Shown here: piece after piece, positions 5,152 to 13,757 of the stretch
Layout of the letters: every line of letters begins with the position of its first letter
How positions within the stretch are numbered: the first letter of the stretch is position 1
Virus record (IMG/VR): IMGVR_UViG_3300021963_000736
Span: 1-21,923 of that record
Direction: 5' to 3' (one strand)
DNA length: 21,923 bases
Origin: a virus
Made by a program: the position numbers and the translations under genes
The notes under the pieces: generated by a model
The model's input: the letters and a program-made list of their open reading frames with translations, nothing else
The model's database searches: none
Told to the model about the DNA's origin: nothing

Positions 5152-7631
5152 ACCTGACTTGACCAGTCTTCCCATTTCTTTGGTTCTATTACCCAGGCAG
5201 GAACTTCGTACTCACGGTGCATACGGCAATCAAGTATAGCCTTAGCCGATATAAGCGCTTGAGTTATACGGCCTGGCTCTGCTATGGGCACTCCATAGGC
5301 TTTGCACATGTTGAACAGCTCTCTGCACGGAACCCATACCTTGTCTGGAAACAGAAGCCCGTATCCTCTAACTTCGTAGCTGTTAAACCCTCTTACCGCT
5401 ATAAACACGCTGCATAGTTCTACTACTGCATTTGCTATAGACTTGTTCTGGCTTTTCTCAAGATCCGAGTCTATTAGCATAGCTCCCTTTATTAACCCAT
5501 CGGTTTGAATTCCTTCATGCTCACACCACTTCTCTAGTGCGTCTATTGTCTTAGCAATAAGGTCAGTACCCGAAGCCTTGTGCCCAGACGTTATAAGCCA
5601 AGGCAGAAAGTGTAAAGCCACCTTTGAGAGAGAGGGCAGCAAGGTAACGCCGAAGTTAAAGGTTGATTGAGATATGTACACCCATCTAGATATGGTGCGG
5701 CAACCTAAGAAGGGCAAACGCTCCATTGGCATTATGCAGTTTCTAGGGCCTCCTACTCTTTCCAAGGTTATCTTCTTTGAAGCGCTTGCCTTTAGCGGCG
5801 CTACAATTACGGGTAAGTGCATGTCGGCTTCGTACTTCATTGACGTAGTTATAACCGACTTAGCGAACTCCAGCCCGCCTAGCTTGTTGACATAGCACCC
5901 AAGTCCTTCTGCTATCGCTTTAACGCTTTCAAAGCACTCTGGGTCTACGGCTATACCTACAGTCTTTGCCTTCAAGCTATCAGCTATGGCGTTGGCCATG
6001 CAGCATATTATGGTAGCCCACGCTAATCCAGCCCCTTCGTCTTCAAGTGCACCCTTTTCAAACATACTAAAAGGCTCGTCTTTAAGAGCTTCCGCCCCGT
6101 CATTCAGCCTTTTCTTCTTAGCCTTAATCACTTCACCTGTAAGGGATATGTCGTAGCTAGAGAACCTGTAGGCGTTCTTTTCCTCCATAGCTGTAGACGT
6201 TATTATCTCTCTGTCTGGTGGATGTAACAGCATGGCCACCTTTGCCGCAGCCTTACCGTACTTAAAACCACACACTGGTATGCTTAGATCGTTCTTAATG
6301 CAGAACTGCTTAATCCAGTAACTGTACTTGTTATCCAGCATAGAAGTCTTTTCTTTAAACGTAGCCTCCTCTCCTCCGCATCTAACTGACCCTTGATAGA
6401 AGTGTTTTTGGCCTTCTATAGATATTTTTTCTATTCGAAGAATCGCGTCGCATACTATCTCTTCTTCGCAATATATTCCGTCTGCTCTTTCTTCGTACTT
6501 TCTACCTCCGTACTCTGTTCTCTTCATTCCGCATTTAAGTGGAGACGTCTCCACTACGGGCGATTCGCTTCTTTTGCTTGTTTCTATTACCTTGTTGATC
6601 CACTTCATGGGGCCCATCCATGTAGCCTCCCAGTCACCAGGGCTCTCTCCTTTCTGAATGGCCGAACTAGAAGCTAGTATGTGCTCTGACTTATCGCCTA
6701 GGGCTGTAACTGTTTTGCCTTCTCCTCTAAGCAGCTTCCAGGCTACTGACGACCTACTATCATCCTCTGCTATAGTAACCACTGGAGGTATTGAGTTGTG
6801 CTTGCTGGCATAGTCCAGAACAAGCCTAATCGTCTCAAACATACCTCCCGATATTATTATGTCTTTACTATCTGACTTTACCGCTTCCTCTAGAAACACT
6901 GTACCGCACTCGTTATCGTGCTTTCCCCAGAACTTATAAGCCACATGCCTTACGGACACCTGAAGCTCAGGCTGATTAGTAGGGCCTATGAATGTAAATG
7001 TCTTAATTCTTCCAGGCATGTCAAAGGCGGGTATTACACATATGTGATTCCACCCTTCTCCTGGAAACGGCCTGTTGCAGCCGCTATTAGGCCCGCCAGC
7101 TCTCTCTGACAGTGTTAGAGCGTTAGCGGCTTCATCCTTGGTTGAGAACCCTATCAGCTGGCTACCTAGAGTACTCCAGTTGGTACCTACGTTAAAGTTG
7201 AGCCTAGCCGCTATCTGTATATGTTCTGTAAGTAAATCTATACTGTTTTTCTTACACTTTTTCCAGAATTCTGCCAGCTTCTTTCTTAGACCTACCGTCC
7301 TCATAATGTAGTCATTTAGCTTTCTCTCGTACCCTGATACCCCTTCATCTATAACCTTTTTGCGTACCATAAGGCTTATGGTTTTTTCTAGACTTAGGTT
7401 AAGGTAGGCTGCAGTCAGCTCTATCATATCCCCAGCCTCCCCGCACGTTTTGCAGTAGAACCATTGCCCTGTTGCAGACACGTCCTCGCATATGGTAAGA
7501 TTATCTAAGCAGAAGGCGCACGGGCACTGGCACGGTAAAGCGTTGCCGCTAGGCGTAATACCTGTTATAGAAAGCATATGCTTCCAGGTTACACCGCCAT
7601 GAAAATTTATATTTATCGGAGTACTTGCCAT
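5148..7631 (-). CDS. Phage DNA primase-like protein with CHC2-type zinc finger
   Basis: The likely role is priming of phage DNA replication. Using the ATG at 7631, the 827-residue product opens with a zinc-finger region (CPCAFC at 36-41, then FYCKTCGEAGDMIEL from 58) that matches the DnaG-type 'fyCFgCGxxGD' ending. A weak Toprim-like region follows (VFLEEAVKSDSKDIIISGG, then VVTIAEDD). The C-terminal half is unrecognised and shows no clear Walker A, so I do not call a helicase. A linker carries VVETSPL, encoded by an 18-bp palindrome. An in-frame upstream ATG would add 16 residues; no start has a good ribosome site. The gene is convergent with terL and divergent from the next gene. Confidence 0.75.
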   Translation of the reverse strand: MASTPININFHGGVTWKHMLSITGITPSGNALPCQCPCAFCLDNLTICEDVSATGQWFYCKTCGEAGDMIELTAAYLNLSLEKTISLMVRKKVIDEGVSGYERKLNDYIMRTVGLRKKLAEFWKKCKKNSIDLLTEHIQIAARLNFNVGTNWSTLGSQLIGFSTKDEAANALTLSERAGGPNSGCNRPFPGEGWNHICVIPAFDMPGRIKTFTFIGPTNQPELQVSVRHVAYKFWGKHDNECGTVFLEEAVKSDSKDIIISGGMFETIRLVLDYASKHNSIPPVVTIAEDDSRSSVAWKLLRGEGKTVTALGDKSEHILASSSAIQKGESPGDWEATWMGPMKWINKVIETSKRSESPVVETSPLKCGMKRTEYGGRKYEERADGIYCEEEIVCDAILRIEKISIEGQKHFYQGSVRCGGEEATFKEKTSMLDNKYSYWIKQFCIKNDLSIPVCGFKYGKAAAKVAMLLHPPDREIITSTAMEEKNAYRFSSYDISLTGEVIKAKKKRLNDGAEALKDEPFSMFEKGALEDEGAGLAWATIICCMANAIADSLKAKTVGIAVDPECFESVKAIAEGLGCYVNKLGGLEFAKSVITTSMKYEADMHLPVIVAPLKASASKKITLERVGGPRNCIMPMERLPFLGCRTISRWVYISQSTFNFGVTLLPSLSKVALHFLPWLITSGHKASGTDLIAKTIDALEKWCEHEGIQTDGLIKGAMLIDSDLEKSQNKSIANAVVELCSVFIAVRGFNSYEVRGYGLLFPDKVWVPCRELFNMCKAYGVPIAEPGRITQALISAKAILDCRMHREYEVPAWVIEPKKWEDWSSQV
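6538..6555. repeat. Perfect 18-bp palindrome inside the primase-like gene
   Basis: AGTGGAGACGTCTCCACT equals its own reverse complement. Its central 16 bases, GTGGAGACGTCTCCAC, recur exactly at 16946-16961 inside the glycosyltransferase gene, in the same reading frame (VETSP). Both lie in polar linkers between domains. This could be a binding site for a dimeric protein, an RNA hairpin or a small mobile palindrome. Confidence 0.85.
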
Positions 7632-8763
7632 GATAATTGACCAATCTAACGATGGATCCGGCGTAGGATTACACAGCATGACCAAGCTTTACGCCGTTCC
7701 AGAGTTTGTAAAATCAGCCTCTGCTTCATCTATTACTGGGCAGGGTGAAGACCTTCCACCTAATGTCTACGGCGATACTAGAAGCTTAAAGTTCCCATGC
7801 CATAGCTCACCAGCCACTTACGTATCCATGGCTTACTTTTTAGACCAAGAGAAGAGTTTTGGCAAGATCGCTTCAGCCATTAAGGCAAGAATCCTACGAT
7901 CAGCTGACTACTTTGGAATAAGAGGCAGCATAGACGAACTCATGGCTAAGCACGCTGCTGCTCAGTCCCATTCAGAAGAAGACCTTAACGACTCTGACTT
8001 TGCCATGGTGGTTAAGTTCGAGACCGGTAATAAGTCAAGAAGCTACCCACTAAGGAATGAAGACGAAGTTAAAGCCGCTGCAAGTTGGATTGAAAAGTTT
8101 GCAGAAGACCTCAACTTCCATGACCGTAAAGTTATTGCTTCTAAGATATTAGATAAAGCCGCCGAACTTGGCGCCAACCTACCTAACTCTGAAACTCTAA
8201 ATAAGTACGCGGCCAACGGACTAGTGTCTAGGGTTAAGGTCGCTAATATGTTGTTTGATAGAGCCAAGGCTCTTAAGATGCTAAACAAAGATTCAAATGT
8301 GCAAGAGCTTCTGGCAAAGACTGCACAGAAGGTATTACAGGACAAAGGCTCCGACATGGACAAAGCCGCCTCTATAATCGACTCTGTAGATAAGACCTAC
8401 AAACTTAAGTCGCTTGGCAATGCCTCTGACCTATACTCTTTGTCTATTAAGCAAGCATCCGATATGCTTAGCGATAACGTTCAGCTAACCAACGGTTCTG
8501 TGTATAAAAAAGCCGAGCTGGATAATATTAATCTCGATGAGATTAAGGGAGTCTTCGGAGAAGACTTCGCAGATAGGGTATCCAGCGGCGGCTTGTTTGT
8601 CGATTCTGAGAAGCTAGCGGAAGAGCTGGCTACTTTCCCTAGGAATGACGCTAACCTATTTGATAAGCTCGTAGGCAGTCTTGGAGTTAAGACGGCCTAC
8701 AAGCAAGCTAGCGGCAACCCTATAAGGGTCGAAGACTATTTAGCAGGTACTAGCCTCAGCTAG
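7630..8763 (+). CDS. Unknown phage protein, 377 aa, helical
   Basis: The ATG at 7630 has a GGAG ribosome site eight bases upstream, located inside the start of the divergent primase-like gene, and shares CATG with that gene's start. The product has no signal peptide, membrane helix or metal motif. The N-terminal 60 residues are mixed (YAVPEFVKSASASS). The rest is Ala/Lys/Leu/Asp-rich and helical (e.g. AAASWIEKFAEDLNFHDRKV and DKAAELGANLPNSETLNKY). It ends YLAGTSLS and overlaps the VWA gene's 3' end by 24 bases tail to tail. It shares the terminase's strand, so a virion or assembly role is possible, but I recognise no family. Confidence 0.8.
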   Translation: MIIDQSNDGSGVGLHSMTKLYAVPEFVKSASASSITGQGEDLPPNVYGDTRSLKFPCHSSPATYVSMAYFLDQEKSFGKIASAIKARILRSADYFGIRGSIDELMAKHAAAQSHSEEDLNDSDFAMVVKFETGNKSRSYPLRNEDEVKAAASWIEKFAEDLNFHDRKVIASKILDKAAELGANLPNSETLNKYAANGLVSRVKVANMLFDRAKALKMLNKDSNVQELLAKTAQKVLQDKGSDMDKAASIIDSVDKTYKLKSLGNASDLYSLSIKQASDMLSDNVQLTNGSVYKKAELDNINLDEIKGVFGEDFADRVSSGGLFVDSEKLAEELATFPRNDANLFDKLVGSLGVKTAYKQASGNPIRVEDYLAGTSLS

Positions 8764-10677
8764 CTGATTAAAGAACCTACCGATGAAGCCAATACTGCTC
8801 ATGACATCTTGAATCACAATACTATTACCAGCTCCGTACATAGTGTCACCGAGAGACTGAGGGTAGGCCCCAGCAACACCTATCGCATATACCTCTACGC
8901 CAAACCGTGCCCTAGCGTCCTTCCTGCAAAGGTTCACATGCTGAAAAGCTGATTCATAACCGTAGCCATTAGCATTGGGCTGCCCGTCGCTAATTACGAC
9001 CATGATCCTTCTCTTATAATCTTCCCTTGTATAAGCTAGGTGCTTTGAAGCATGCCATATTGCAAACCCATCGGTGTTGTTTGCATGGTGAGTTATCTTC
9101 AAGATGTTATGAAGATCCTGAATGCCAGGCTTTGTCTCGTCGTAGATCTGGCGAAGAGTAAGCTCATTGAACGTCGGAACGCCCAACACTTTGCCCTCTG
9201 CAGACCCCTCCTGAGCACTAAAGCCAGTGACCGATAAATCGAGCCCACTAACACCCTTGCACAGCTTTGCCAGAATATAACCGACCTCAGCTGCGTCTTG
9301 GATTTTATTACCACTCATAGACCCCGACTGGTCTATGAGCAGGTTGACTGCAATCTTATCGCTTCTATGCGAGCTATTCCTATAGAAGACCTTATCGCTA
9401 TCCATAGCCACTTTATAGATGCTCCCTAGATGCAGCTTACCGGACGGATTGCCATAAACCTTTCTAGTGAGTTCCTTAGAGCTAAACGCAAAGCTCTCAG
9501 CCAGCCTCTCTGCAGAGTTGTCCATTCTGCGAATTCGCCCTAAATCCCAGTGCTTAGATAAAACTTCATCTGGCTTGCACCAGACTGGTTTCATAGTTAT
9601 AGAGTTCTCATCCCGACCATGAAAAGGAACAGCAGGAGCCGACCCCGCTTCTTTCGCCTCTTTTCCGGAAGTACCCGACAAGCTCTCTATATCTTTTGCC
9701 GTTAAGCATTTTTTGTTTATAACCGGCACTGTACCAAATAAACCTTCATCTACTCCGAGGAACTTTACGTCCCAAGTAGACAGAGGGTTATCGCCTAAGT
9801 CAGCCCCAAACGCCTGCTCCACCGTCGAAGATCCTTCTTCATCGTAGAATTCTTCTTCTTTCTCATCATATAAGTCCTTTATGCGTTTCACTACCTCTAC
9901 GCAGAATTTCCATCGCTCCTTAGGAGTTCTTATAGAAGCCAGCCCATCGGCTATCATCTGCTTACCGTCGTTATAGCAGGATGGAATTCTTATAGGATCA
10001 TGCGAGTTGTATAAATTCCAAGCTAAGCCTTTGATAAAAGCCTTGCTGGATGTACCCTTACCCTCCATTCCATTCTTGCTACTTAGCATTCTTTTCATAG
10101 CCGTTGCGGCATTGTTTGACTGCATTCGAGCATATGTATCAAAGTATGGCTTGAAGCCAACCCACTCAGACACAATACTGCTTCGAGCAACAGCAAACTC
10201 AATCGCCGTCCATAGAGATTTTACCTCTAGGTCCTGCTCCGCCAAAAACTTTCTATGGGTATTAGCATCTATTTGGCGCTTCAGCTGCGCCGCTAGCATA
10301 ACCTGCCCGCAGAGGGCATCTGTAGCGTCTCCAACCCCTTCTTTATTTTTTGCAGAAATCAAATCATCCGGCGAAACAAATATCGTGTTGTTACTCGGCT
10401 TGTTAACATCCGTGCCGGACGAGAACTTAACATTCAATAGACGTTCGTTTTCTTCACCGCTATTGAGAACCACGTTCGCACTACGAACGATTGCCCTTAG
10501 CGTGTCTTCGCATAGCTTCTTATTTACATCCGCTTTAGGCCGATCTAAGATGCCCTTGTATAAAGAATCGTAGGAATCTTCGAAGTCGTCAAAATTATAC
10601 CAACTATTCCAATAATTCTTTTTCTCAGTCTTTCCTACTTTATATATAGGATCCTTGTACCAGTCACTGTAGCTCAT
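8740..10677 (-). CDS. CobT-like VWA-domain protein, partner of AAA+ ATPase
   Basis: The 645-residue product ends in a von Willebrand A domain with a metal-ion site DQSGSMSG (D449, S451, S453) and a later VVISDGQPNANGYG segment. Just before it, a region (RKVYGNPSGKLHLGSIYKVA, then DKVFYRN) resembles the CobT linker. The N-terminal 300 residues include an acidic stretch (DEKEEEFYDEE, about 271-281). The CobS/MoxR-type ATPase gene lies immediately upstream. Such pairs form chelatase-like machines that insert metals or remodel proteins; phage copies are often labelled CobT without proof of cobalamin synthesis. AAGGAG precedes the start, and a hairpin and candidate promoter lie just upstream. It is the last gene of its operon. 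Confidence 0.85.
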   Translation of the reverse strand: MSYSDWYKDPIYKVGKTEKKNYWNSWYNFDDFEDSYDSLYKGILDRPKADVNKKLCEDTLRAIVRSANVVLNSGEENERLLNVKFSSGTDVNKPSNNTIFVSPDDLISAKNKEGVGDATDALCGQVMLAAQLKRQIDANTHRKFLAEQDLEVKSLWTAIEFAVARSSIVSEWVGFKPYFDTYARMQSNNAATAMKRMLSSKNGMEGKGTSSKAFIKGLAWNLYNSHDPIRIPSCYNDGKQMIADGLASIRTPKERWKFCVEVVKRIKDLYDEKEEEFYDEEGSSTVEQAFGADLGDNPLSTWDVKFLGVDEGLFGTVPVINKKCLTAKDIESLSGTSGKEAKEAGSAPAVPFHGRDENSITMKPVWCKPDEVLSKHWDLGRIRRMDNSAERLAESFAFSSKELTRKVYGNPSGKLHLGSIYKVAMDSDKVFYRNSSHRSDKIAVNLLIDQSGSMSGNKIQDAAEVGYILAKLCKGVSGLDLSVTGFSAQEGSAEGKVLGVPTFNELTLRQIYDETKPGIQDLHNILKITHHANNTDGFAIWHASKHLAYTREDYKRRIMVVISDGQPNANGYGYESAFQHVNLCRKDARARFGVEVYAIGVAGAYPQSLGDTMYGAGNSIVIQDVMSSIGFIGRFFNQLAEASTC

Positions 10678-10694
10678 AACATCTCCTTAATAAT

Positions 10695-10720
10695 AAGACG
10701 GCCTAGTGAAAGGCCGTCTT
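10695..10720. terminator. Hairpin between AAA+ ATPase and VWA genes
   Basis: A perfect 10-base-pair inverted repeat (AAGACGGCCT / AGGCCGTCTT) with a 6-base loop can extend through A/T bases on both sides. It sits in the only sizeable gap between the paired ATPase and VWA genes. The U-tract on the minus transcript is weak (UUAUUAUU), so it may attenuate rather than stop transcription. Confidence 0.65.
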
Positions 10721-10721
10721 T

Positions 10722-10730
10722 ATTATAACA
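10722..10730 (-). promoter_or_regulatory. Candidate extended -10 promoter for the VWA gene
   Basis: The minus strand reads TGTTATAAT, a perfect extended -10 (TGn plus TATAAT), with no clear -35. The predicted start near 10715 falls inside the first arm of the adjacent hairpin, so transcripts starting here would lack that arm. The AT-rich setting means a chance match is possible. Confidence 0.4.
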
Positions 10731-10733
10731 TAG

Positions 10734-11696
10734 TTAAAGGTTAATAAGGTCGCTGGCTGTTGCCATCTTGCCGTCGGTGCCGTCAAGGCTACCGAACTTA
10801 CCCTTCAGCATTTCCAATACCTGTGCTCGCTCACTATCGGCACCTGTACCGCCTGAAAAGTGATTTACTAAAGAAAAGCGTAACATACTAGCTCCGCCTT
10901 CAAGAAACTTTTCAGCTGCGTTGAGAAGCTCGCGCGTTGATAGAGTATTCTCAAAGATGCTATCAATACCCTTCGACTTTCGACGAATTGTGTCAGCGAT
11001 ATCCACAAGTTTCAGAGCTGATTCTGGGTCGATCCCTGTGCGGACAATAAGCAAGTTGACCTCTGCATCTTTTGGAAGATACGTTAGCTCAACCACGTCG
11101 CCGAAGCGAGCACGAAGCGCACGGTCGAGCTTGGTGGTGCCTGTGTAGGCGGCACCTTGATTCATTGTGGCGAACCAAACGGTACCACCGCCGTCTTGGA
11201 GGATGGGGCTAGGACGACGATCTTGAATCAAGCATGACCTTGATGTATCTAAAAGAGGCAGCAGTACATTCAAGACTTCGGGAGCGGCCCGATTTATTTC
11301 GTCTAGTAATATCACATGATTGCCTTCAGACACTACTCGGTCAAATGGGGTCTCCTCCCATGAGATAGAGCCGGCTTGAATATCCAAACGGCCGAACCAC
11401 TTCTCGGCTTCGGTGATGTTTGAGCAGTCCATTTTTAACAGAGACAGACCTTTGCGAGCAGCGAACTGCTTCGCGAACTCAGTTTTCCCGCAACCAGTCG
11501 GTCCGACGATCATGACATTCTGGGACTTCTTTTGGCGAGCCCTATCAATCACATCGCAGAATACTGCGCCGTCTGGAGGCATTACATAGGATGGATCCAC
11601 CTCATATTGAGCAGCACCGGTTCGCTGATTATATTTTACCGCTGCAGCGGACATATCAACTACTACGGTCTTTGAAGATTTAGCTTCTTTAATCAT
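10734..11696 (-). CDS. CobS/MoxR-type AAA+ ATPase
   Basis: The product (about 320 residues) is a AAA+ ATPase. Counted from the second Met, it has Walker A GPTGCGKT (65-72), Walker B ILLDEINRA (129-137), a sensor-1-like WFATMNQG strand and an arginine-rich ALRARFGD segment typical of the MoxR/CobS group. I prefer the ATG at 11696, with GAGG nine bases upstream; the ATG at 11702 is too close to it. The start overlaps the upstream gene by 8 bases. The downstream gene encodes the VWA partner, so the two probably act as one complex driven by ATP. Several long stretches look richer in G/C than the neighbours, hinting at separate acquisition. Confidence 0.9.
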   Translation of the reverse strand: MIKEAKSSKTVVVDMSAAAVKYNQRTGAAQYEVDPSYVMPPDGAVFCDVIDRARQKKSQNVMIVGPTGCGKTEFAKQFAARKGLSLLKMDCSNITEAEKWFGRLDIQAGSISWEETPFDRVVSEGNHVILLDEINRAAPEVLNVLLPLLDTSRSCLIQDRRPSPILQDGGGTVWFATMNQGAAYTGTTKLDRALRARFGDVVELTYLPKDAEVNLLIVRTGIDPESALKLVDIADTIRRKSKGIDSIFENTLSTRELLNAAEKFLEGGASMLRFSLVNHFSGGTGADSERAQVLEMLKGKFGSLDGTDGKMATASDLINL

Positions 11697-12018
11697 TTTC
11701 ATATTCCTCTTGAAATTCTCCGAACATATCTACGTACTCCTGCTCCGCTACATCGATAGCGAAATGTTTCAGGGGTAGTAGATTTTTTAAATCTGAAGAT
11801 TCTTTATCTATCTCTGAGTCTAAAACGCAGAGTAATCTATAATGCCTATCCGACTCTTTTTTAGATATGCAGTCGGTAGGTATTACCTTTATAATCTCCC
11901 AGCTGTATTCCTGCTTTAAACCTATAAGGCTTTTGTACTCCAGCGTTGATAATTTCTTATCATACTTTCTACGAAGGGCATCTTTCTGTAGCTCTATTAC
12001 TTTCTCGTTGTTCAACAC
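11689..12018 (-). CDS. Unknown acidic protein, 109 aa, GTG start
   Basis: The frame begins with GTG at 12018, preceded by AAGGAGG at five to seven bases, so a non-ATG start is well supported. The product is helical and charged. It has a basic N-terminal third (LQKDALRRKYDKKL), a central CVLDSEIDKE segment and an acidic end (MFGEFQEEYEND). It lies between two operon members and its stop overlaps the start of the AAA+ ATPase, implying coupled translation with it. It could be an adaptor for that ATPase, but this is inference from position only. Confidence 0.7.
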   Translation of the reverse strand: MLNNEKVIELQKDALRRKYDKKLSTLEYKSLIGLKQEYSWEIIKVIPTDCISKKESDRHYRLLCVLDSEIDKESSDLKNLLPLKHFAIDVAEQEYVDMFGEFQEEYEND

Positions 12019-12032
12019 TTTGCCCTCCTTTC

Positions 12033-12227
12033 TTACCTAAACCCAAAGTAGAATAGAGGTTCTTCTTGCTTATCACAGTGGCCTACTTCGCCTGTAGCTT
12101 TATCTTTCAGCACTGCAAAGCTTTTGGTCTCCGTCCTTATTTCAAACTTCCTCATCACTTCTTCTAGGGTTAGAACGTCTCCATACTTTGCCTCTAAATA
12201 CTCCCTAGGGGCTTGGGGTGTTTTCAT
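12033..12227 (-). CDS. Small unknown protein, 64 aa
   Basis: The ATG at 12227 is chosen because GGGGG lies six bases upstream. A Met six codons earlier would overlap the previous gene and lacks a ribosome site. The product starts MKTPQAPREYLEAKYGD, contains a helix (LTLEEVMRKFEIR), and ends in what looks like a small beta sheet (KSFAVLKDKATGEVGHCD, then LFYFGFR). The start lies two bases from the preceding stop (TAGCATG). It is part of the ATPase/VWA operon. I recognise no family. Confidence 0.65.
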   Translation of the reverse strand: MKTPQAPREYLEAKYGDVLTLEEVMRKFEIRTETKSFAVLKDKATGEVGHCDKQEEPLFYFGFR

Positions 12228-12228
12228 G

Positions 12229-13152
12229 CTAGTCCCCCATTTCATTTAGCCTGTTTTTAAACTTATTGCCCGTGGGCGCTTTGCCTTCTTCCTGAGAGGG
12301 CCTATTTTTCTTAACAAAATCTTTTATAATTTCGCTATCTTCCCTAGCTTTGAACTTTATTCCATCAGGGTTGTCTTTATTAATGGCATCGCATATTTGC
12401 ATCGACACCCACTTATTATGAGAGTAGGCATCATCAAAACTCTTTAAAGCCTCTGTGGACATATCATCCCCATCTTCACTACACTTAAAGTAATGAATGT
12501 GGTAGACCCCCAGATCGTCATCCCCCCTAACTCTTACCACCATTCTAATCTTGTCTATGAACACTCGCCTGATTTCTATCACAGCGGATTTTTCCTCTGA
12601 CTCCTTTTCAATAAGGGCCTCTATGGCCTCATCAAAGTCAGATTCTTTATTTTTGTTATAGTGAAATCCCTGCGTGACCTTAAAGTTAGCCTCTTCCACA
12701 CTAAATATGAAGACGCACGGCATTGCACCGAACTCGCTGATCGCCTTCTTAAATAGGCTGATTGCTCCACCCATGCCTAGACCGTTTATCAACCTTGCCC
12801 TTATGTCTCTTGGTGCGGACTTGAAAAGATACTTCTCATCCTCATCCATTGGAATTTTACGTACGGTGCACATAATCCCAGCTTCTGATGAGATCTTCCC
12901 GCCTAAGGTCTCACTGATCATGTCCGGGCGTTTCTTTTCCATGTACGCCATCACTTCTTCCACTTCGATATCGTGCCGCTCGATCTCTTCCTTTGCATTT
13001 TCTAGAATGCCTTTTAGCTCGGCGTCCAGACCTATTACTGAGCTCATTTCTTTTGCCGACTGTATATTTAGTCCGTTAACTTTATCAGAGGCTGCAATTA
13101 GCTTGTGCGCAATTGAAGCAATGATCTCTTCTCTTTCCATTGATTCTTCCAT
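12229..13152 (-). CDS. Unknown operon protein, 307 aa
   Basis: AAGGA lies upstream of the ATG, and the previous gene's stop is one base away (TAAAATG). The first 80 residues are acidic and helical (IENAKEEIERHDIEVEEV-like), suggesting a coiled coil. The middle, about 95-230, looks alpha/beta (CTVRKIPMDEDEKYLFK, then CVFIFSVEEANFKVTQGF and VVRVRGDDDLGVYHIHYF). The C-terminus is basic and polar (KKNRPSQEEGKAPTGNKF). No catalytic motif is evident and no membrane helix is present. It belongs to the operon that ends in the AAA+/VWA pair and may be its client or adaptor; that is inference only. Confidence 0.75.
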   Translation of the reverse strand: MEESMEREEIIASIAHKLIAASDKVNGLNIQSAKEMSSVIGLDAELKGILENAKEEIERHDIEVEEVMAYMEKKRPDMISETLGGKISSEAGIMCTVRKIPMDEDEKYLFKSAPRDIRARLINGLGMGGAISLFKKAISEFGAMPCVFIFSVEEANFKVTQGFHYNKNKESDFDEAIEALIEKESEEKSAVIEIRRVFIDKIRMVVRVRGDDDLGVYHIHYFKCSEDGDDMSTEALKSFDDAYSHNKWVSMQICDAINKDNPDGIKFKAREDSEIIKDFVKKNRPSQEEGKAPTGNKFKNRLNEMGD

Positions 13153-13153
13153 T

Positions 13154-13747
13154 TTACTTTTCCTTTTTAATAGGGCCTGCCAAGATAAATAAGAAATCCC
13201 CCAGAAATCCCCACATGTCGTTTAAATATTGTAGATAGGCCTGACCGCTTAGTTTAGGCCACTCTACCGTAGTAGATACTATGTGCATCTCCCGTCCAGC
13301 AAAGTTTGGGCGCCTGCTTCTGGCAGACTCCCCAACCTGTATAACCGGCACTGAGCTTCTATACTGGTCCGTCAGTATAGAGAAGACGTCACTACCTATC
13401 TCTATAGCTGGGTCTATAAGCACTATGTGTCTTATCGTGCTTGACACCGGCTCGTAAGACCCAAATATGCTTAGACTCACCTGAGGCCTAGTGTACATCG
13501 TTATGCCACCTAAGTTTACCTCATTCGAAAACTCGTCACCGCATAAATTAACCAGGTCAAACGACAGAGCCTTGTTTACAGAACATATTAGTGGGCTTAC
13601 TTTATCTTTAGTCTCAGTAGCCCATCTCATCATCTTGGGTATGAGAACGTCTTTGGCAAAGCCCACTCTGATCTCCATCAGCGTGTTCTTTTCCGCGTCC
13701 CTACCACGTTGGCTGATAGCATCAGCAATGGCTTGACTTACGCCCAT
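13154..13747 (-). CDS. Unknown operon protein, 197 aa
   Basis: AAGGAGG sits seven bases before the ATG. The product opens with a helical segment (MGVSQAIADAISQRGRDAEK). It then shows beta-rich stretches (EVNLGGITMYTRPQVSLSIF, then STIRHIVLIDPAIEIGSD) and ends with an aromatic, hydrophobic region (WGFLGDFLFILAGPIKKEK) that could be a membrane-associated tail or a packed core. I recognise no catalytic motif and no family. Spacing of one base to the next gene and ten bases from the previous one places it firmly in the same transcript as the AAA+/VWA pair. Confidence 0.75.
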   Translation of the reverse strand: MGVSQAIADAISQRGRDAEKNTLMEIRVGFAKDVLIPKMMRWATETKDKVSPLICSVNKALSFDLVNLCGDEFSNEVNLGGITMYTRPQVSLSIFGSYEPVSSTIRHIVLIDPAIEIGSDVFSILTDQYRSSVPVIQVGESARSRRPNFAGREMHIVSTTVEWPKLSGQAYLQYLNDMWGFLGDFLFILAGPIKKEK

Positions 13748-13757
13748 AACGTCCTCC

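Noticed and set aside
5148-7631. Primase-helicase fusion
   Set aside because: The C-terminal half is long enough, but I could not find a Walker A or other helicase motif.
10007-10573. 188-residue plus-strand frame opposite the VWA gene
   Set aside because: It lies wholly antisense to a well-supported gene and shows no ribosome site or recognisable domain.
8740-11696. Cobalamin biosynthesis by CobS/CobT
   Set aside because: Only the chelatase-like ATPase and VWA parts are present. No CobN or other pathway enzyme is visible, so a protein- or metal-remodelling role is more likely.
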